Positions 59,443-64,000 of a DNA stretch of 64,000 bases are shown piece after piece. The position numbers were made by a program, and so were the translations under genes. The first letter of the stretch is position 1; every line of letters starts with the position of its first letter. The notes below the pieces were generated by a model. The model worked only from the letters and a program-made list of their open reading frames with translations. It was not told where the DNA came from and did not search any database. This stretch comes from Bin87 sp965203985 (GTDB lineage: Bacteria > Chloroflexota > Dehalococcoidia > Lucifugimonadales > UBA3495): contig CBDBDS010000013.1 in NCBI GenBank assembly GCA_965203985.1, positions 186,001 to 250,000 on the forward strand. The letters run 5' to 3'.

Positions 59443-60597
59443 CTAACTGCCGTTGAACGCCGGCATGACGTCCTGCGCGAACCGGGAGAGTTGGTCCTTG
59501 AAGACCTCCCGGGGCATCCCCATCACCGAGCCCAGGTTCACCCGTTCGACGCCGGGATAACGCGCCTCGTCTTCCTTGAGCGCATTGGCGATGTCGTCGG
59601 CCGAGCCGCAGAGCCACGCTCCGCTCTCCACTGCCTCTTCCAGGGTAGGCAGGTGGACGCCACGACGCAGGCCGGGGTTCGCCACGGCCTCAATCTGGTC
59701 CTGCTCCAGGCGCATGAGGCCCAGCGGGGCGGCGAACTTCATGGCTTCCTCAAAGTAGGGCTTCGCTTCCTTGATGGCCTGCTCCCGGTTGGCGCCGATG
59801 AAGAAGCGGTAGCCCAGGGCGATGTCCTCGCCCAACTCCAGCTCGCGGCCGTACTTGGCGGCGGCCTGCTGGTACATGGTCAGACGCTCGTGCCGGGCCG
59901 GTTCCGGCGTGTTGGCAACCATCGCCTTGATGCCGATGCGGGCCATGAAGTCCACACCCTTCGGGTTGCCGGACACCAGGGGTTGCCAGATGTCCACCGG
60001 CTGGCGCAGTGGCCGCGGTACCAGGCTCAGCTTCTCCAGGGTATAACCGCGATAGGGCACCCGCGCCGGTATCTGGTAGTGCTTGCCCTCGTGGGAGAAA
60101 GCTTCCTCGTTGAAAGCCTTGACCATCACCTCGACCTGCTCTTCAAACAGCTCGCGGTTGGCGTCACCATCGAACATGGGCGAACCAAAGGTCTCCACCT
60201 CCCGGGAGTGGTAGCCGCGGCCCACGCCGAAGATGATGCGGCCGCCGGAGAGGATGTCGGCCATGGCGAAGTCCTCCGCCAGCCGCAACGGGTGCCACAT
60301 CGGCGTGATGTTGAAGCCGCAGCCGTACTTCAGGCGCTTGGTGTTACACGCCAGGTACAGCCCCAGCATGATCAGGTTGGGGATGCACTCGTACCCTTCC
60401 GGCTGGAAGTGGTGCTCGGCCATCCAGAACTCATCGTAGCCGTTGTCCTCCAGGTGCCTGGAAATGTCCAGGGCCCAGTCGAAAACCTCGGCCAGTTGAT
60501 CATTGGAATACCAGCGGTCGTTGGCGGGAGTCCCCTCCAGCCCCAGGTCGTTGTCCACCACGTGGCCGGCGTAGGATGCGCTAAAGCTTTTGAACAT
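59443..60597 (-). CDS. Luciferase-like flavin-dependent monooxygenase (group A paralog)
   Basis: A 384-residue LLM-class oxidoreductase, close paralog of the gene at 1598-2764: shares GTPANDRWY, FWMAEHHFQPEGYECIPN, RLAEDFAMADILSGGRIIFG and DGDANRELFEEQ. The two differ mainly in the last 100 residues. Same cofactor expectations (FMN/F420). Their similarity suggests a duplication; substrates may still differ. Confidence 0.88.
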   Translation of the reverse strand: MFKSFSASYAGHVVDNDLGLEGTPANDRWYSNDQLAEVFDWALDISRHLEDNGYDEFWMAEHHFQPEGYECIPNLIMLGLYLACNTKRLKYGCGFNITPMWHPLRLAEDFAMADILSGGRIIFGVGRGYHSREVETFGSPMFDGDANRELFEEQVEVMVKAFNEEAFSHEGKHYQIPARVPYRGYTLEKLSLVPRPLRQPVDIWQPLVSGNPKGVDFMARIGIKAMVANTPEPARHERLTMYQQAAAKYGRELELGEDIALGYRFFIGANREQAIKEAKPYFEEAMKFAAPLGLMRLEQDQIEAVANPGLRRGVHLPTLEEAVESGAWLCGSADDIANALKEDEARYPGVERVNLGSVMGMPREVFKDQLSRFAQDVMPAFNGS

Positions 60598-60692
60598 GAT
60601 TCGGTTCCCTCGTTGCGATTTTCTGAACGGGAAGGTTCGGTCATCAATTGTACTGCATTTCGTTGCACGGCAAAGGCCGCGGCCCGTGGCGC

Positions 60693-60836
60693 CAGGGCTT
60701 GTGCAAAGTCCATCCCAGCGACAACTGTCAGAAGCAGGATTTGCCGGATTTTGAGATTTTCAGGATGTTCATAAATCCCGAAAATCCTCTAATCCTGGTA
60801 ATCCTGCTTCTGACAACGACTTTGCGCAAGACCTGT
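60693..60836. repeat. Long inverted repeat (MITE-like)
   Basis: CTTGTGCAAAGTC (60698-60710) is mirrored by GACTTTGCGCAAG (60818-60830), and TGTCAGAAGCAGGATT (60726-60741) is matched perfectly by AATCCTGCTTCTGACA (60800-60815). The interior is AT-rich. It fills most of the 339-base gap upstream of the alcohol dehydrogenase and codes for nothing I can see. Confidence 0.75.
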
Positions 60837-60936
60837 AGCTCGCGGTGGCTTTGTTGACGCTCGCCGGCGGCCGATGCTAATCTCGCGCCACGCTCACCGG
60901 CCAGCCCGGTGGGGTTGACATCGGAGGGACAGTGAG

Positions 60937-62028
60937 ATGAAAGCAGCAGTTTTGCGCGAAGTTAATCAACCCGTAGTTGTTGAAGACGTGCAGGTCGATG
61001 CGCCAGCCCCGCGAGAAGTCCTGGTGCGAACCGGCGCGTCCGGCGTATGCCACAGCGACCTGCACTTTGTCGAGGGGCTATACACCACCCCCATGCCTTG
61101 CATCCTGGGACACGAGGCCGCCGGAATCGTGGAAGCGGTGGGCGAGCAGGTCAGCTACGTCCGGCCCGGCGACTCGGTGATCTCATGCCTCTCGGTGTTC
61201 TGCGGGACTTGCGAATTCTGCACCCGGGGCCAGCCCTACCTGTGCGACCGCACGGCGGTAACGCGAAGACGCGACGACCCGCCCCGGCTGCGCAAGGATG
61301 GCGAGGCCATCACGCAGTTCGCCCAGTTGGGTTCCTACGCAGCCGAGATGCTGGTCCACGAGAACGCGCTGGTCAAGGTGGACGACGACATTCCCTTCCC
61401 GCAGTTGGCGCTCATTGGCTGCGGCGCTACCACCGGCCTGGGCGCGGTGCTGAATACTGCCCGCGTTGAGCCGGGCAGCACCGTGGCCGTGGTCGGCTGT
61501 GGCGGTATCGGCATTCACTGCGTGCAGGCGGCCGCGCTGGCCGGCGCCCTGCGCATCATCGCCATCGACACCACCGAGGACAAGCTGGGCCTGGCCCGCG
61601 AGTTCGGCGCCACCGACGTCATCGACGCCACGGCTGGCAACGTCGTGGAACGCATCATGGATCTCACCGACGGCGGCGTTGACTATTCCTTCGAGGCCAT
61701 CGGACTGAAACAGACCGCCGAGGACTGCTACAACATGCTCCGGCCCGGCGGCGTGGCGACCATCATCGGCATGGTGCCCGAGGGCGTCAAGATCGAGCTG
61801 GACGCGGGCAACTTCCTGCGAAGAGGCCGTGCTATCCAGGGTTGCACCATGGGGTCCAACCGCTTCCGCACCGACATGCCCCGCTACATCGAGTTCTACA
61901 AGCAGGGCCGGCTCAAGCTGGACGAGTTGGTAACCCAGGAGCTGGCACTCTCAGAGATCAACAAGGCATTCGCCGACATGAAGGCCCAGAGCGTGCGCCG
62001 CAGCGTAATCACCGATTTCGACAACTAG
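60937..62028 (+). CDS. Zinc-dependent alcohol dehydrogenase (MDR)
   Basis: A 363-residue NAD(P)-dependent medium-chain alcohol dehydrogenase. Catalytic zinc ligands are visible in GVCHSD and GHEAAG (and Cys in IGCGATTG); the structural zinc lobe is FCGTCEFCTRGQPYLC, four cysteines. VVGCGGIGIHCVQ is the Rossmann GxGGxG. Resembles class III-type/benzyl alcohol-like enzymes. Substrate unknown. The long inverted repeat lies just upstream. Confidence 0.92.
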   Translation: MKAAVLREVNQPVVVEDVQVDAPAPREVLVRTGASGVCHSDLHFVEGLYTTPMPCILGHEAAGIVEAVGEQVSYVRPGDSVISCLSVFCGTCEFCTRGQPYLCDRTAVTRRRDDPPRLRKDGEAITQFAQLGSYAAEMLVHENALVKVDDDIPFPQLALIGCGATTGLGAVLNTARVEPGSTVAVVGCGGIGIHCVQAAALAGALRIIAIDTTEDKLGLAREFGATDVIDATAGNVVERIMDLTDGGVDYSFEAIGLKQTAEDCYNMLRPGGVATIIGMVPEGVKIELDAGNFLRRGRAIQGCTMGSNRFRTDMPRYIEFYKQGRLKLDELVTQELALSEINKAFADMKAQSVRRSVITDFDN

Positions 62029-62052
62029 GCACGTCCCAATCCTTGGCGCACG

Positions 62053-62085
62053 ACGCCGGCGCTCCAGATAGGGCGCCGGCGTTTT
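62053..62085 (+). terminator. Rho-independent terminator after the alcohol dehydrogenase
   Basis: ACGCCGGCGC (62053-62062) pairs with GCGCCGGCGT (62073-62082), 10 bp, 10-base loop, followed by TTT. Confidence 0.8.
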
Positions 62086-62114
62086 AGCGGTTATTCCCGT
62101 TGAGAGTGAAATAG

Positions 62115-62765
62115 ATGCGGAGGTACGTCTACGCCGACGAATCCGGCAATTTTGACTTCAGCAACGGGCCGGGGGCCAGCCGCTATTTCATTCTGACCAC
62201 GGTCGTCGTGGCAGACCACGCTATCGAAGCGGACCTGATGGACCTGCGCCGTCAGCTCGCGTGGGAAGGGGAGGCGCTGGCCAGTGGTTTTCACGCCACC
62301 AACGATAAGCAGCGTGTCCGCGACCGGGTGTTTGCCGTCTTAGGACAACATGATTTCCGGGTGGACGCGACGATTTTGGAGAAGCGCAAGACTGATCCGA
62401 GCAGACGCGCACAAGTGCGATTTTACGGTTTAGCCTGGTATTCCCATTTGACAGGCCTGATTCCGGCACTCGCACCTACGTCCGATGAGCTGTTGGTGAT
62501 AGCAGCGACCATTGGAACCAGTGACATGCGCTCTGACTTCAACGCAACGGTCAGCCACATAGAGAATACACACGCTGGAGCAGTTACTATGAACGGAGCG
62601 ATGTGGCCGGCTGCCACTGCTCCGCTGTTACAAGTCGCCGACTACTGCGCTTGGGCAGTCCAGCGCAAATGGGAACGCTCCGATACCCGCGCATATAGCC
62701 TGATCGAGAACAGGATAGCGTCGGAGTTTGACGTTTTCAGGGAAAGCGCCATCACTTATTACTAG
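62115..62765 (+). CDS. DUF3800 protein
   Basis: A 216-residue DUF3800 protein: YVYADESGNFDF at the N-terminus (acidic D-E-S-G motif) and LLQVADYCAWAVQRKWERSD near the C-terminus, the two conserved ends of a fold related to RNase H-like nucleases. DUF3800 genes are common on mobile elements. Intact. Followed by an RNA-like structured stretch and by gene fragments. Confidence 0.85.
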   Translation: MRRYVYADESGNFDFSNGPGASRYFILTTVVVADHAIEADLMDLRRQLAWEGEALASGFHATNDKQRVRDRVFAVLGQHDFRVDATILEKRKTDPSRRAQVRFYGLAWYSHLTGLIPALAPTSDELLVIAATIGTSDMRSDFNATVSHIENTHAGAVTMNGAMWPAATAPLLQVADYCAWAVQRKWERSDTRAYSLIENRIASEFDVFRESAITYY

Positions 62766-62774
62766 ACACAAAAA

Positions 62775-62849
62775 GAGCCGGCTATCCGATTTTTCGCGAG
62801 AGTGGCCAACTCTCATCGGAAGAGGCCCCGGGCCTCTTGTCACCGGCTC
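62775..62849. other. Potential structured RNA (three-way junction)
   Basis: GAGCCGG (62775-62781) pairs with CCGGCTC (62843-62849). Inside are two hairpins: CCGAT/ATCGG stacked on GAGAGT/ACTCTC (62786-62819) and AAGAGGCC/GGCCTCTT (62820-62838). The whole folds into a compact three-way junction of 75 bases. It is not a tRNA: no T-loop, D-loop or anticodon arm fits. Could be an ncRNA or a 3'-end element of DUF3800. Confidence 0.35.
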
Positions 62850-63015
62850 AACTACCGCTTTTAGCGTACTATTGGCGGCCGGCAGCGTCAAGCATAATGG
62901 CCGCCGATGCCGGTTCCCAGTGAGCGCCGAGCGACCCTCCCTACGGAATACCAACATGTACGTCATCAGAGTCGCCGGTCATAAGCGGTTTCCCAGCGGA
63001 GGGGAGTTCATGTCC

Positions 63016-63124
63016 CTACATGTTCAACTTGACGCTGACATTAGCGTGGCCCAGCCGATGGGCGGCCACCGCCGGGTTGACACCCGATTGCAGCAGGCGC
63101 CGTGGCGTGGAAGTGACGCAGCAT
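63016..63124 (-). pseudogene. Tyrosine recombinase C-terminal fragment (frameshifted)
   Basis: On the minus strand the text reads TAHMLRHFHATA, then (after one extra C) LLQSGVNPAVAAHRLGHAN, VSVKLNM and stop. This is the R-H...LGH box of phage-type integrases, with the active-site HxLRH and GH residues. It has no start, no N-terminal domain, and a frameshift near 63097, so it is a dead remnant. Confidence 0.72.
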
Positions 63125-63142
63125 GTGCGCAGTAACGCCGGG

Positions 63143-63328
63143 TCAGCCCACCTGTTCCGCCAGCGGGGTGATGTTCCACGTCACATTGCTGGGGCGCTCC
63201 CCCGGCAGCGACAGGTCCGCGCCGTACCGCGCCCGGCTGGTGACCTGGTCGGTCCCGTCGTGCCGGATGGGTCGGCTTCTAATTGCGCTGTAGCCGTTGG
63301 TAACGGTGGATTGCTGAGTGGTGGTCAT
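63143..63328 (-). pseudogene. Truncated xanthine dehydrogenase/aldehyde oxidase large-subunit remnant
   Basis: GGGAGGAG precedes an ATG at 63328. The first 45 residues, IRSRPIRHDGTDQVTSRARY followed by GADLSLPG, match the N-terminus of molybdopterin-binding subunits (XdhA/CoxL type), where 'D..dKvtGrArYgaDi.lPG' is conserved. The text then breaks off (ERPSNVTWNI...) and stops at 63143, next to the integrase fragment. Only about 5 percent of a normal 750-residue gene remains. Confidence 0.65.
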
Positions 63329-63390
63329 CGTTGCTCCTCCCAAAGGTGCGGTGGCATCACGCAATGGCTGCATAGCGCCACGCGGCTGTC

Positions 63391-63807
63391 TTATAAAAGA
63401 GGTTGAACGATGACGCTGATTACGGTCACGACGATGCCGGCGATGATGATGCCGCCAATCCAGCGACTTTCGCGGCGGACGCCGGCAATATTAGCGTTCA
63501 TTTCGGCTCGGAGAGCGGCGTTGTTGACGTTCATTTCCTCCCGGAGAGCGGCGTTGTTGACGTTCATTTCCTCCCGGAGGCCCTGCACCTCTCCACGCAC
63601 GCTTTGGATCTCCCCGCGCACGCTTCGGATCTCCCCTCGGACCTCACCGCGTAAGCTTTGGATCTCTTCGCGCACGCTTTGGATCTCCTCGTGCAGTCTG
63701 TCGAGCCTTCGGGAAATGTCGGCGAAGCGTTCAATGTGGTCGGCCAATCGCTCATTAACCTGCTCGTAGGCGCCTTCGAGGCGGCTGAGGCGGCTTTCGG
63801 TGGTCAT
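63391..63807 (-). CDS. Coiled-coil protein with a C-terminal membrane helix
   Basis: A 138-residue protein. Residues 1-100 form a long coiled coil with repeated units (EEIQSVREEIQSLRGEVRGE, then two copies of LREEMNVNNAA); residues 112-135 are a membrane helix. Repeats are nearly identical at DNA level, suggesting slippage or recent expansion. Similar short proteins (DUF1640-like) occur next to many genes. GAGGAG precedes the ATG; a TATAAT -10 is at 63834-63829. Confidence 0.75.
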   Translation of the reverse strand: MTTESRLSRLEGAYEQVNERLADHIERFADISRRLDRLHEEIQSVREEIQSLRGEVRGEIRSVRGEIQSVRGEVQGLREEMNVNNAALREEMNVNNAALRAEMNANIAGVRRESRWIGGIIIAGIVVTVISVIVQPLL

Positions 63808-63828
63808 GGTTCATTCTCCTCGGTGACG

Positions 63829-63834
63829 ATTATA
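63829..63834 (-). promoter_or_regulatory. -10 element of the coiled-coil gene
   Basis: TATAAT on the minus strand at 63834-63829, 22 bases upstream of the ATG at 63807, with GAGGAG in between. Confidence 0.55.
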
Positions 63835-63899
63835 TCGGCTGAGCATGTCATCGGGTAGCGAGCGTCCTTTGCGGAGCGCCGAATTACACCCGGGATGAT

Positions 63900-64000
63900 T
63901 GCAAAGTCCTCTAACTTCCTCTCCTCTGGAGGGACAGAGATGGGGCGAGGGGGTATTTTGCGGGGCTTTCACCCTCACCCCCACCGATCAGGGAGAAGAG
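63900..64000. repeat. C/T-rich and G-rich intergenic repeat, cut by the window edge
   Basis: CCTCTCCTCTGGAGGGACAG and GGGCGAGGGGGT are followed by CACCCTCACCCCCACC...CAGGGAGAAGAG, a pattern typical of dispersed intergenic repeats with complementary arms. Incomplete at the right edge; no gene is visible here. Confidence 0.4.

Noticed and set aside
59491..60774. Plus-strand open frame of 427 codons over a monooxygenase gene
   Set aside because: Antisense shadow of the minus-strand LLM gene at 59443-60597.
62775..62849. tRNA gene suggested by the 7-bp closing stem
   Set aside because: No D-arm, anticodon arm or T-loop; only two inner arms instead of three.
62728..63135. 135-codon plus-strand open frame
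   Set aside because: Crosses the structured RNA candidate and lies antisense to the integrase fragment; no coding signature.
1..64000. CRISPR array, rRNA or tRNA genes
   Set aside because: No regularly spaced short direct repeats and no rRNA or tRNA signature were seen by eye on either strand; a covariance-model search would be needed to exclude an unusual tRNA.

Overview
The window is GC-rich, gene-dense bacterial chromosome. Six luciferase-like flavin monooxygenase paralogs, family III CoA-transferases, several short-chain dehydrogenases, a peptide-type ABC transporter, L-2-hydroxyglutarate and MmgE/PrpD-type catabolic enzymes and Uma2-type nucleases together suggest a heterotrophic Chloroflexota of the SAR202/Dehalococcoidia type. 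This is inference from gene content; no rRNA, tRNA or other phylogenetic marker was used. I saw no tRNA, rRNA or CRISPR array.

1-8.4 kb: the 5' part of dcd (running off the left edge), a Uma2 nuclease, two luciferase-like monooxygenases, an Mrr-type restriction endonuclease, an alpha/beta hydrolase, a frameshifted Uma2 gene and a membrane-anchored PQQ-repeat protein. 8.4-18.4 kb: an oligopeptide-type ABC transporter split into two blocks on opposite strands (binding protein and permeases on minus, both ATPases on plus) around two overlapping CoA-transferase genes; a strong terminator closes the ATPase block. 18.4-33.8 kb: small membrane proteins, three SDRs, a PfkB kinase, DUF192, HpaI-type aldolase, a two-gene DUF2283 module, SlyD-like FKBP, a membrane-bound SprT-like metalloprotease, a two-gene membrane module with a cysteine cluster, two more monooxygenases and a DUF362 protein.

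33.9-40.8 kb is the defence-like region: two complete ATPase-HNH pairs of the Septu (PtuA/PtuB) architecture point towards each other and enclose larE, larC (nickel-pincer cofactor synthesis) and a VOC gene. 40.8-46.5 kb: GNAT, YchF, a duplicated small gene, a thiolase-like protein, a monooxygenase and RidA. 46.5-50.2 kb: a tryptophan locus (trpE ... trpG, with three unrelated genes between) preceded by a well-formed T-box leader with a UGG specifier, its terminator and a TTGACG-17-TACAAT promoter. 50.2-54.3 kb: a PIN toxin-antitoxin pair, a quinone-oxidoreductase-like enzyme, MmgE/PrpD, and HicA with an unusual two-domain HicB.

54.3-64 kb: small membrane genes (one frameshifted), lhgO, purA, DoxX, the sixth monooxygenase (a close paralog of the first), a zinc alcohol dehydrogenase, DUF3800, a structured intergenic RNA-like sequence, a scar made of tyrosine-recombinase and molybdenum-hydroxylase fragments, and a coiled-coil membrane protein. 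Dispersed inverted repeats with TGTCATTGCGAG-type ends occur at least five times, once in frame inside larC.
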